Assembly (NCBI GenBank): GCA_958299035.1
Contig: CATQJL010000112.1
Location: 761,001 to 825,000, forward strand
Source: Cylicocyclus nassatus
Taxonomy: Eukaryota; Nematoda; Chromadorea; Rhabditida; Strongylidae
DNA: 64,000 nt
Direction: 5' to 3'
Of this stretch, positions 58,401 to 64,000 are shown in pieces. Both the position numbers and the translations under genes were made by a program. Under the pieces are notes generated by a model. The model saw nothing but the letters and a program-made list of their open reading frames with translations, did not search any database and had not been told where the DNA came from. Each line of letters starts with the position of its first letter. The first letter of the stretch is position 1.

Positions 58401-61400
58401 CTCGAAAGTGAATGCAGAATCAAACTAATGCTTACCTTTATAGATGCCGACGAGTGTTGCAGACCACTATACCAGTAGCTGGGCTCTTACTTTCTTATAT
58501 ACCTATCCACCTGACCTCAACTTGACCTCAGAAGCCGCAAAGGCTCTGATAAGGCGCCAACTCATTAGTGATGTCTGTGCACTCATCTTTTCGATTCAAA
58601 TTTGGACTTTTGGCGGTAATCCAAAACGCTTTTAAAGTCTTGCGCGCTAGGTTTCGGATTCGTACGCTAAAATTGTGACCTCCATGCGTATGTCTGCGTC
58701 ATTATGGAACTGTCTGCGATGCTTGCCCAGTGGAGTTGCCGTGTTACACGGCAACATACACACATACACACACATACAATTTGATCCAATTGACTTGGCT
58801 TCGGGAAGGCGGACTTCGTGACCTAATTAAGGCTAGGTAATGATCAGAGAGCACTCGCGCGAGAGAGACGCAGGTGCGTCACGTGCGCGAGCGGCCTCAG
58901 TTAAGTCACAAAGTTCCGCCATCCCGAAGCCAAGCCAGTTGAATCGAAGGTTGCACATACAGATGCAAATACACATACACATATACATCATACTAGCTGG
59001 AAACCCGGCTCCGCCCGGCCCTGTCAATAATATATTCGTATCAACATGCTCACTTACCCCCCTATGCCAACTCCCAGTCCCGTAGCTCGAACTTTTCGAA
59101 AAATCAATAAAATCTATATCGATCGATGACGAGAAGTAGCCTATGACATTCGCCCGGCCCCGAAGTGTATGTGTGCCAAGTTTGGTCCGGATCGGTTCAG
59201 AAATAAAAATTTCTATTCGGAACATACGTACAGACAGACATACAAACAGACATTCAGCTTTATATATAAGATACATGTAGGGCTTATCAAACGCAGTGTC
59301 GCTTGCATCAGCATCTCCATCCCCGCGTTGGACTCTGCGTCTCTTCCGCGAACATCCTCTCTAATCACTTCCAATTGACTGAGGCTCCGCCTTTCCCACG
59401 CTCGCCCTGGGATAGTGATCAGAGAGCATGTTAGCGGAAGAGATGCAGAGTTTAGTACGGATGTGGAGATGCTTATGCAAGCGACACTGCGTTTGATAAG
59501 CCCTATAATTCACAAATATACACATACAAACATATACACATACACATACAGGGCTTTACAACCTGAGTGTCCCACCCGCCCCGCTAGGACGCCACGCTTA
59601 GGTCCGCGCAGCGTTCGTGGCGCTGGCTGCGCGTCGACTGAAGCCTGGCGAAATCCGGGCGATATGCAGCAAACGCCGCGCGCGGCCTGAGCGAGGCGGC
59701 CGCGTTGGAGGAACCGCGTAAGGGTTGTTTCATACTGCCGCACTGACTGCTGCAGTCTGCTGCAGTCAGTGCGGCAGTCTGAAACAACCCTAAGCGAAAC
59801 TTGCGACTCTCAGGTTGAAAAGCCCTGTACACACATATACACATATACACATATACACATATACACATACATACATATGTCTGTATCAATCAGGCCTTCA
59901 GGAATATGTTAGAGTCATAGACATTCCTCCCCCTAACCTTAAGAAGCAGCTCATACGCAACCGTGCTTACGACAATATTTGTACGACTCCCGATTGCGTG
60001 GTATGTCCGTACGGTAGACCAGGTGATTGCATGAAGGCGGGGGTGGTCTATCTCATCACATGTCAGTCGTGTGGTGAGGAATACGTGGGCGAAACAGGGC
60101 GACCGGTGTGCGTCCGGATCAAGGAGCACTTAGACGGGCTTGCGAAGGGCAGATCATCAACACCTCTAGGCGCTCACAGCAGGCTGTGTCATGAAAATGC
60201 TACGTTCAGTACGGCTGTCACAATCCTATCGTACGAACCCCAAACAATAGCCCGCAAAACTCTTGAGGCCTTTTGGATTGCATCGCGAAATCCAAAAATT
60301 AATAGGAAGGAAGAATGCGTTGCCGTTACAAACGAATTGGCACCGTTCCAGACCCTTTGTGGGTTTTGACCTACTGGGTCGGGGTCGGGTCAAGGCGGGG
60401 AGTGATTTGAATATATCTATATCACAGCAGCGGCGCTTCACTGTGGGTGGCGCCTACTCTTGACTGCAAGGCTATAAGGTAAGCGCTAACTGTTCCTGCT
60501 TCTCTCGTTTGTTTCTGGCTCTGTCGGCTATTGGGTTGTACCGATGTGGTGGAGATAGAGCATTTGAGGGGATAGATTACAAATATCATCGTCCTTACAG
60601 GCTCTGAAGAAGGCGGAGACGCCGAAACGTAGGCCTAATAAAGCTGTGTATCAATCTTGGCCTTAGTTGAAACAAAACTACTACGATTTATCAAGACATG
60701 CCAAGATTCATTGACTGTCGGACTTGGAATTTGACATATACACATATACACATATACACACATACACATGTACACACATGTACACACACATACACATACA
60801 CCATACAAAAATACACCAATGCAGTACAGTATTACACCAGTATACCAATACACCAATACACCAATACACCAACCACACACCATACGCAGACACATATCGT
60901 TGATTCGTTGACTGCACGGACTGCACAGACGCTGCGGACCACGCGCTGCGCGGCTAAAATGTTGCGAGAGCACGATTTGTACAATGGCGAATTTGTACTG
61001 GGCAAAGCGTTTTACCGCGCGACACGTGCTTCGTAGTGATGTCCAGTCCGTGCGGTGAATGAATGAGCTATACACACACGCATAGAAGAATCGCACAGCA
61101 TGACTCATTATTATCGCCGCTGCCCACTGTCAAAATAGTCCTTCTTATTCGTAAACGTAAACGTAAACGCAACTAAATCCAGTTATTGTCCGATCGAAAT
61201 GTAATTGTCTTAGTCTTTTGATTCTATAGATTTCTCCTCCGTATCTTACAGGACCGTGAAACCGCTTTAGCTGGTAAATTAACTGGCAAACAGCTTTTCT
61301 TGAGGGATGCCACTCTCAGTTTGTCCGATGTCGCGTTGATTGAACAGAGTGTAGAAATCGACGAATCTCTTTTTGATGAAGTGAGCTGTTTTTGTGTTCG

Positions 61401-61548
61401 TTTTCTCTTCTGTAGTTCATTATGGGCATTCCTATATGAAAGATGTCATCTGTGATGTTTTGTTTCTGGTTATACAATGCCTTTTTGTGCTGACCGGAGT
61501 AAATTTCAGGAGATCGAAGGACTCGAGCTGGAATCTGATGAAGATTGA
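43485..61548 (+). CDS. RWD domain-containing protein 1 (DFRP2-like)
   Basis: Seven exons join in frame: 43485-43613, 45100-45237, 45316-45384, 45435-45537, 52077-52162, 61252-61380, 61510-61548 (693 nt, 230 residues; human RWDD1 is 243). Residues 1-112 form the RWD fold: [15 protein letters not shown] near the N terminus, [13 protein letters not shown] (YP-x-x-x-P turn), and [15 protein letters not shown] charged helix ([19 protein letters not shown]) follows, then [17 protein letters not shown] and [10 protein letters not shown], both diagnostic of RWDD1, and an acidic end ([12 protein letters not shown]). The family binds and stabilises DRG2-type GTPases and associates with translating ribosomes in the cytoplasm. 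Introns 1-6 are 1486, 78, 50, 6539, 9089 and 129 nt; all have GT-AG ends, exon 2 with a weak GTTGGC donor. Introns 4 and 5 hold most of the transposons of the right half. The ATG chosen is the first in an open exon after a good acceptor. Confidence 0.95.
43614..45099 (+). other. RWDD1 intron 1
   Basis: 1486 bp. Contains ATTT repeats at 44100 and AAAT repeats at 44570-44600, in inverted relation about 480 bp apart, and CCTCGG..CCGAGG near 43945. No nested gene recognised. Confidence 0.6.
45928..45981. repeat. Perfect 21-bp intronic hairpin
   Basis: CTCACAGATTATAGCCCTGG-T and its exact complement are separated by 12 nt, in RWDD1 intron 4. It could be a minimal foldback or a small RNA precursor; nothing decides. 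Confidence 0.7.
46011..46740. mobile_element. Foldback in intron 4
   Basis: GGGCCGCATGCATTAACATC...CCGGGGAGGGGATC...CTCCAGATATCTGGATTTCA pairs with the right arm 46610-46740. Centre is AT-rich. Confidence 0.65.
46755..47030 (-). CDS. Unrecognised ORF in intron 4
   Basis: A 91-codon frame starting [20 protein letters not shown] on the minus strand. It is followed upstream by AGTGGCGACCGGAACGACCC, the sort of sequence seen after retroelement LTRs, but no reverse transcriptase is near. Not identified. Confidence 0.2.
   Translation of the reverse strand: MPVGQELIRMGASVVHFRIWPDAAFKHVGVHARHKSPIEIKKLKGMDAQYRIFLEKYEVHEFDVHNTREQRMARAGGMRGGGTGSGGSRLK
47455..47855. mobile_element. Foldback in intron 4
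   Basis: Arms of about 145 bp: GTGCTTACCCGGGCCTATTC, ATCCACACTGG and GTGAATTCACGCTCCCAGCT are mirrored on the right. The core includes ATGATGTCAGGG. Confidence 0.7.
48240..50270 (+). repeat. Degenerate ~60-70-bp tandem repeat, 2 kb
   Basis: Recurring phrase GGTCTGTAAGCGGCCCATAG followed by GGCAG and a T-rich stretch ending AAATATC. Clear instances lie near 48935, 49540, 49795, 49900, 49925 and 49985, with many degenerate ones between. Fills about a third of intron 4. Interrupted by C and G runs at 48896-48909 and 49311-49326. Confidence 0.75.
50271..51798. other. Intron 4 remainder
   Basis: No repeat family or nested gene supported. ORFs of 90-150 codons here lack recognisable protein character. 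Confidence 0.35.
51799..51996. mobile_element. MITE family A, copy 3, diverged
   Basis: CAGGGCTTGTCAACTGCAGTGTC...CACTGCATTTGAGAAGCCG, with GCATGTTCGCGGAAGAGACC inside. It ends about 80 bp before RWDD1 exon 5 (52077). Confidence 0.65.
52365..52986. mobile_element. Foldback with GGGTGCCTTCATACCG ends
   Basis: GGGTGCCTTCATACCGCGCC at the left is matched in inverse at the right. Subterminal DNA is made of GCCGCTGGCAGCCCGTAGCAG-like repeats on both arms. ATA occurs on each flank. Ends resemble the tiny TAA-flanked element at 59722, suggesting PIF/Harbinger affinity. Confidence 0.65.
53360..53760. repeat. Left arm of 4-kb-spaced inverted repeat
   Basis: CTTCGAAATACATATAATTA, GATGGAAGGTAATGG and GTTAGATCCTGTAAGA are found inverted at 57620-57745. 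The spacer contains several independent elements, so it may be one large old foldback filled by later insertions. Confidence 0.55.
54014..54224. mobile_element. MITE family C, copy 1
   Basis: TA-flanked 211 bp with ends TCGTCGATTCGTTGGCCGTA / AGTCAACGAATCGACGA. Core has AATGTTGCGAGAGCACGATT and its inverse. Confidence 0.8.
54225..54757. other. Intron 5 spacer
   Basis: No element or gene supported. Confidence 0.3.
54758..55068. mobile_element. Helitron-like H1 fragments, copy C
   Basis: Two reversed ends (CTAGCTGGCAAACCCGGCTC at 54758 and CTAGCTGGCTTACCCGGCTC at 54808) precede a forward fragment ending GGGCGGAGCCGGGTAAGTCAACTGG. A rearranged or serially inserted cluster. Confidence 0.6.
55111..56197. 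mobile_element. Foldback family G, copy 1, interrupted
   Basis: GGATACTTGGTGACCGTGGC at the left and its inverse at 56160-56190 form the outer ends; CTGATTTCAGATCTG and GAAATCAGCG mirror inside. F14 is inserted in the right arm. Copy 2 at 57898 lacks that insertion. Confidence 0.7.
55467..56145. mobile_element. Mariner-type foldback F14 (nested)
   Basis: Ends CAGGGTGTCCCAAAAAAATG and the exact complement. TA-flanked. Closely similar to F9, 39 kb away. Confidence 0.85.
56198..57370. other. Intron 5 spacer
   Basis: Includes a 113-codon minus ORF (56752-57093) without recognisable features. Nothing else supported. Confidence 0.3.
57371..57760. repeat. Right arm of 4-kb-spaced inverted repeat
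   Basis: Inverse of 53360-53760; best match GATCTTCAGGCACTTTGGGG and CTTACAGGATCTAACAGCTG. Confidence 0.55.
57785..57880 (-). mobile_element. Penelope-like element 3' end remnant
   Basis: On the minus strand GCTCTGAAGAAGGCG-type sequence reads CTCTGAAGAAGGCGATACCG, then CCGAAACGTTAGTCGAATAA. It matches the 3' end of the element at 60.6 kb in the CTGAAGA-hairpin-GAAACG block, with an AATAAA downstream. Confidence 0.6.
57898..58378. mobile_element. Foldback family G, copy 2 (empty site for F14)
   Basis: GGGAAGGATATTTGGTGACT at the left and its inverse AGTATCCTTCCCTTAT at the right; no internal mariner element. Comparison with copy 1 proves F14 inserted later. Confidence 0.7.
58379..58785. other. 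Intron 5 spacer with CA repeats
   Basis: Unassigned until ACACACATACACACACATAC near 58758. No gene. Confidence 0.35.
58786..58947. mobile_element. Foldback in CA-repeat context
   Basis: CCAATTGACTTGGCTTCGGG and GGCGGACTTCGTGAC pair with GTCACAAAGTTCCGCC and CCCGAAGCCAAGCCAGTTG. Flanked on both sides by CA-rich microsatellite. Confidence 0.7.
58993..59271 (-). mobile_element. Helitron-like H1, copy D
   Basis: Reverse orientation: starts TCTTATATATAAAGCTGAAT at 59271 and ends CAGCTAG, with T following. Complete ends make this a good reference copy. Confidence 0.7.
59280..59503. mobile_element. MITE family A, copy 2
   Basis: TA-flanked, GGGCTTATCAAACGCAGTGT / ACACTGCGTTTGATAAGCCC. About 85-90% like copy 1 by eye. 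Confidence 0.85.
59549..59827. mobile_element. MITE family B, copy 2, interrupted
   Basis: Inverse orientation to copy 1: CAGGGCTTTACAACCTGAGT...CTCAGGTTGAAAAGCCCTG, TA-flanked, in a CA-repeat tract. It carries a 69-bp insertion at 59722. Confidence 0.85.
59722..59790. mobile_element. 69-bp PIF/Harbinger-type micro-element
   Basis: GGGTTGTTTCATACTGCCGC pairs along its whole length with its inverse; TAA occurs on each flank (59719-59721, 59791-59793). GGG start and TAA duplication fit PIF/Harbinger. Copy 1 of the host MITE lacks it. Confidence 0.75.
59884..60369 (+). pseudogene. Penelope-like GIY-YIG endonuclease, partial ORF
   Basis: The open frame runs from about 59884 to TGA at 60369. Visible blocks: [16 protein letters not shown]; a Cys-rich linker [17 protein letters not shown]; the GIY block as [20 protein letters not shown] with YVG in place of [11 protein letters not shown]; a Leu/His region; and [19 protein letters not shown] with the conserved Glu and NPxxNRKEEC. 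These are the order and spacing of the C-terminal nuclease of Penelope-like polymerases, which nicks DNA for target-primed reverse transcription. No start codon of its own is needed or found; the N-terminal polymerase is absent. Frame is intact, so the insertion is young. Confidence 0.88.
60604..60629 (+). ncRNA. Hammerhead-like core in PLE 3' UTR
   Basis: CTGAAGA, a GGCG-GAGA-CGCC stem-loop, then GAAACG. Penelope-like elements are known to carry small hammerhead ribozymes with CUGANGA...GAAA cores. Here one extra A precedes the stem and stems I/III are not evident, so activity is doubtful. The same arrangement occurs at 57821-57846 (minus). Confidence 0.3.
60735..60893. repeat. CA/TA and CACCAATA microsatellite
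   Basis: ACACATATACACATATACAC followed by repeated TACACCAATACACCAATACA. Simple sequence that hosts or flanks several insertions here. Confidence 0.85.
60897..61068. mobile_element. MITE family C, copy 2
   Basis: TA-flanked, TCGTTGATTCGTTGACTGCA at the left, decayed inverse at the right. Shares AATGTTGCGAGAGCACGATT with copy 1 but lacks the mirrored half of the core. Confidence 0.7.
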
Positions 61549-61578
61549 TTTGCAACAGTTTTTGTTGTATCAGTAACT

Positions 61579-61853
61579 AGCTGGCAAGCCCGGCTTCGCC
61601 CGACCCTGTCGATAATATGTTCGTAATCAGCATGCTCACTTATCCCCCTGTGCCAACTCCCAGCCTCGTAGGTGAAATTCGCAAGAAGTCGATATAATCG
61701 GTGTCGATCAGCGACGAAAAGTAACCTACTACTCCCCCCCCGCCCCGAAGTGTATGTGTACAAGGTTTGGTCGGATCGGTTCAGAAATGGGATTTTTCAT
61801 TCGGAGTAAGCACATAGAGACAAACGAACAGACATTCAGCTTTATAAATGAGA
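61579..61853 (-). mobile_element. Helitron-like H1, copy E
   Basis: Starts TCTCATTTATAAAGCTGAAT at 61853 and ends GGGCTTGCCAGCTAG, followed by T. It sits 30 bp after the RWDD1 stop, in the RWDD1-par-6 interval. Confidence 0.7.
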
Positions 61854-62090
61854 TGTAATATGTCTAAAAACTTCGTAATGTCGGGTATCATGCAGTCAGT
61901 CTAACTTCATTATTAATGTTGATATGTGATAAAGAGTATGCTTGCCACTTTGTTATATGTCTTCGAAGTCATTGTCATGTTATCTGAGTTTTTTTGCTTC
62001 AATTTCATCTCTCTGATACTTACTTTATGTTATCCTTTTCGTTTGTTCGTCTATGACTTAATCCGGTCTTCGGTATGATTTGCTTGCAGA
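61854..62090 (+). promoter_or_regulatory. RWDD1-par-6 intercistronic region
   Basis: U-rich sequence (ATCCTTTTCGTTTGTTCG) about 55 nt before an acceptor TGCTTGCAG that lies one base before the par-6 ATG. In nematode operons such an acceptor receives a spliced leader, SL2 if downstream. No clear AATAAA is seen between the genes. Confidence 0.45.
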
Positions 62091-63001
62091 ATGTCCTATT
62101 CAGACGGCAGGGCATCGTCCAGTCGCGGATCGGGGAATAGTAGGAATTCGGTGGGGGCAATTTTGCGCCAAGAAGTTTATCAGGAATAAGTTTCGATTTA
62201 GAATGGTCGGACGCAGATAACACCCATCCACATCCACCACACGCATGTACCATCAATGCCTTCTTTGCTACAGGTATCTGGGAATTTGAACTATACACTT
62301 TGCGCGCTAGCAACCGTTTATTGAGGTTAAATCAAAATTCGATTCGGAATGGCGAAGGTTTTCTTTGACTCCCAGCAACCCCGAAGTACACTCGTATGAT
62401 AGTTTTCGTGGGCTTGTGGAAAAGTTGCATCATCTGGAGAATGTGCCATTTACTCTTTGCTACAATGCAGCATGTGGTGATCTTCTGCCAATTACGAACG
62501 ATGAGGCAAGTTTACAGTGTGCTTGTGCTGATTGTCTCTCTGTAAAACACTATATTGCGTATATTTTCGATGCGAGTGCTATGCCAATCATGCTGTAAGG
62601 TGCATGTGAAGTGTCTGCCTTATGGTTGCGATTTGCGCAGTTTTAGGTTCTTGTTATAATGAAAGTTTCAGCTGCACCGTAATGCTTCAAATCGTCTCAA
62701 AGTCTTTCCAGTTTACATCATGTCTTCGAACTACAACCTTTTAGAATTTGCGAAAATCATTTGAGTCAGCTCGTCCGGTGTTACGTTTATTGATCCAGCG
62801 TAAAGGTGAATCATGGGAAGAGAAATACGGGTACGGTACCGATAGTGATAGGTTAGTGAACCTCATGTGGAAGCACATGATTTTCCATTGACTTTATTGA
62901 CAACGTAGTTTAGAAAAAGGAAAGGTCTGTCAGCGCTCATACCAGTGCAAAAAATACCGAAAAGAAATTATTCAATCTCGAATCCTGAGGATTTCCGTCA
63001 A
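62091..63001 (+). CDS. PAR-6 cell polarity protein, 5' exons
   Basis: Exons 62091-62150, 62311-62505, 62745-62851 and 62914-63001 join in frame and continue beyond the window. The protein starts MSYSDG with a Ser/Gly-rich leader, then the PB1 domain: VKSKFDSEWRRF (the Lys that docks to aPKC PB1), SYDSFRGLVEKLHHLE, FTLCYN, GDLLPITNDENLRKSFESA (OPCA-like acidic segment) and LRLLIQRKGESWEEKYGYGT; then PKRNYSISNPEDFRQ, which precedes the semi-CRIB and PDZ domains in PAR-6. PAR-6 links Cdc42 to aPKC and PAR-3 at the anterior/apical cortex. The second intron has a GC donor (GAG-GCAAGT). Exon 2 acceptor is set by an in-frame TAG just upstream (CGCGCTAG). The first donor (TTCG-GTGGGG) is weak, so the leader exon is the least certain part. 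Confidence 0.94.
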
Positions 63002-63336
63002 GTTAGTGAGCGTATTTGCTTTGGTTTCTCTTTCCACTTTTTACTTTGACGTACTCAAAAACACTCTCGGGACGAAACGAAATTTTGATAAATGCGTAAT
63101 AAGGGCTGCCGGGAGATTTGCGACCTTATCGCTTTAGAGGGTATCCCTCCATATATGGATTATACAGGTTTTTACAAGTCTTACTGAGGGGAGGGGGGAG
63201 GCAATTGTGGCTGTCAGCTGGAGATTGCCTCGTCGCGGTGTTACATTAGCCTGCGCAAAGGCAGGAGGGCAAGAAACTCGTACACGTGCTCAGATAATCG
63301 CCGGGGGCAGACGCTCCGCAAACTCGCGCTTTTCTG
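63002..63336 (+). other. par-6 intron, start
   Basis: Unassigned; opens into a GC-rich segment from about 63190. The CRIB/PDZ exons were not found before the window end. Confidence 0.5.
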
Positions 63337-63757
63337 CAGGCGGTCAGCAGAATTTTGGGTCGTGGCCAAACCTTCAGCGAGCGGCACTTCCTTTACTGGC
63401 TAATGTTGTGCCAGCGGGCAGCAACACAGAATTTTCTGCAGGCGCTCGTCAAATAATCTCTTTCATCGAGCGCTGGCCAAACTTTCATCAAGCGCTCGGA
63501 CTTTTTTACGCAGTTTCGGGCGTACGACGAGCAAAGGTAATTTTGCATATTCTTGCGGGAAGTCCTCGAGAATGCGGCCACTGGGTCGCAACTTATTCAT
63601 AGAAAGACCGTGATAGTTCTCCAGCGTTCGTCTAAAAATTTGACCAAAATTATTCCAAATTTGTGCAAGCAGACCGCAAGAAATCAGCGAACTATTTTTC
63701 CGGTGCCCGCCTGCCCATAAATCACATGGCCGCTTGCCCGGCGATTGTCTGAGTACA
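63337..63757 (+). repeat. Dispersed repeat R1, copy 2
   Basis: GGCGGTCAGCAGAATTTTGG to GCGATTGTCTGAGTA, same orientation as 5569-6110 and without that copy's 120-bp insertion. Lies in par-6 intron 4. Confidence 0.7.
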
Positions 63758-64000
63758 GCCTAATAACCAGTGTTCTTTCTTGTATGCCAATCCTTACACT
63801 TTCTCCCAATTCGCACCCTGTTGCCGTGATCGTCACCTATGCGAGCATGAATCAACTTGCTTCTTTCCATGAAGGGAACCGCAAATTCCTACAGAAGGTG
63901 TTTAGAGGTCATATTATCGTCAACACAAAATACATATCGTGAAGAGATAGTAATTCTCAAAAGCCTTTACTAGCCTTCATTATTTTTGCAAGTTTTGTAA
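63758..64000. other. Unassigned intronic end of window
   Basis: No feature supported. Confidence 0.3.

Larger units (their letters stand above)
59884..60690 (+). mobile_element. Penelope-like retroelement, 5' truncated
   Basis: The element begins in the middle of its ORF directly after a CA/TA microsatellite, contains the GIY-YIG endonuclease region and a 3' UTR with a CTGAAGA-hairpin-GAAACG block (60604-60629) and AATAAA (60637). The reverse transcriptase is missing, as expected for 5'-truncated target-primed insertion. It lies in RWDD1 intron 5, same strand. Confidence 0.8.

Noticed and set aside
58750..60900. CRISPR-like array in the CA/CACCAATA tracts
   Set aside because: Periods of 2-10 bp without spacers; simple microsatellite in a eukaryotic genome.
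63207..63602. 131-codon ORF at 63.2-63.6 kb as a par-6 exon
   Set aside because: It overlaps repeat R1, also found at 5.6 kb, and lacks CRIB or PDZ residues.

Overview
The window is eukaryotic and almost certainly nematode. Two neighbouring plus-strand genes at the right end read as worm genes: a seven-exon RWD-domain gene (RWDD1 orthologue, 43485-61548) and the 5' half of par-6 (62091-63001, continuing past the window). Support comes from short introns (46-130 nt) beside very long ones, T-rich acceptors, an acceptor one base before the par-6 ATG (a trans-splice site by position), and a PAR-6 PB1 domain very close to the Caenorhabditis protein as I remember it. The par-6 ATG lies 542 bp after the RWDD1 stop, and 275 bp of that is an inserted Helitron-like element, so the pair may be an operon. 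The species is not identifiable; a repeat-rich, possibly strongylid-like genome is a guess.

Layout. 1-7.3 kb: minus-strand exon-like segments inside a block with inverted ends, a foldback, a dispersed GC-rich repeat and two tandem Helitron-like elements. 7.7-23.3 kb: mostly an end-to-end run of TA-flanked foldback (MITE-like) elements with mariner-type termini, with other element types nested in or between them, and a 500-N gap whose left edge is a SMART cDNA primer sequence. 23.3-28.2 kb: truncated elements, CAG-rich DNA and a large foldback around a second 500-N gap. 28.24-34.55 kb: a MULE (Mutator-like) transposon with 19-bp exact terminal inverted repeats, a 9-bp target duplication and a decayed transposase; it sits inside an older repeat. 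34.8-43.1 kb: small MITEs, a 126-bp tandem repeat, a long-TIR MITE and a 1.56-kb tandem duplication of the repeat that hosts the MULE. 43.5-61.5 kb: the RWDD1 gene, whose introns 4 and 5 (6.5 and 9.1 kb) are packed with elements, including a 5'-truncated Penelope-like retroelement. 62-64 kb: par-6 exons and a second copy of the dispersed repeat.

The two host genes have unrelated known roles: RWDD1 (DFRP2/Gir2-like) partners DRG GTPases at the ribosome, and PAR-6 is the PB1/CRIB/PDZ scaffold of the PAR-3/aPKC polarity complex. The rest is a layered record of transposition in which several insertions can be dated relative to each other by empty-site comparison within the window. I found no complete, previously unknown system. 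The most notable items are the MULE, the foldback array, very small nested elements and the assembly-adapter scars.
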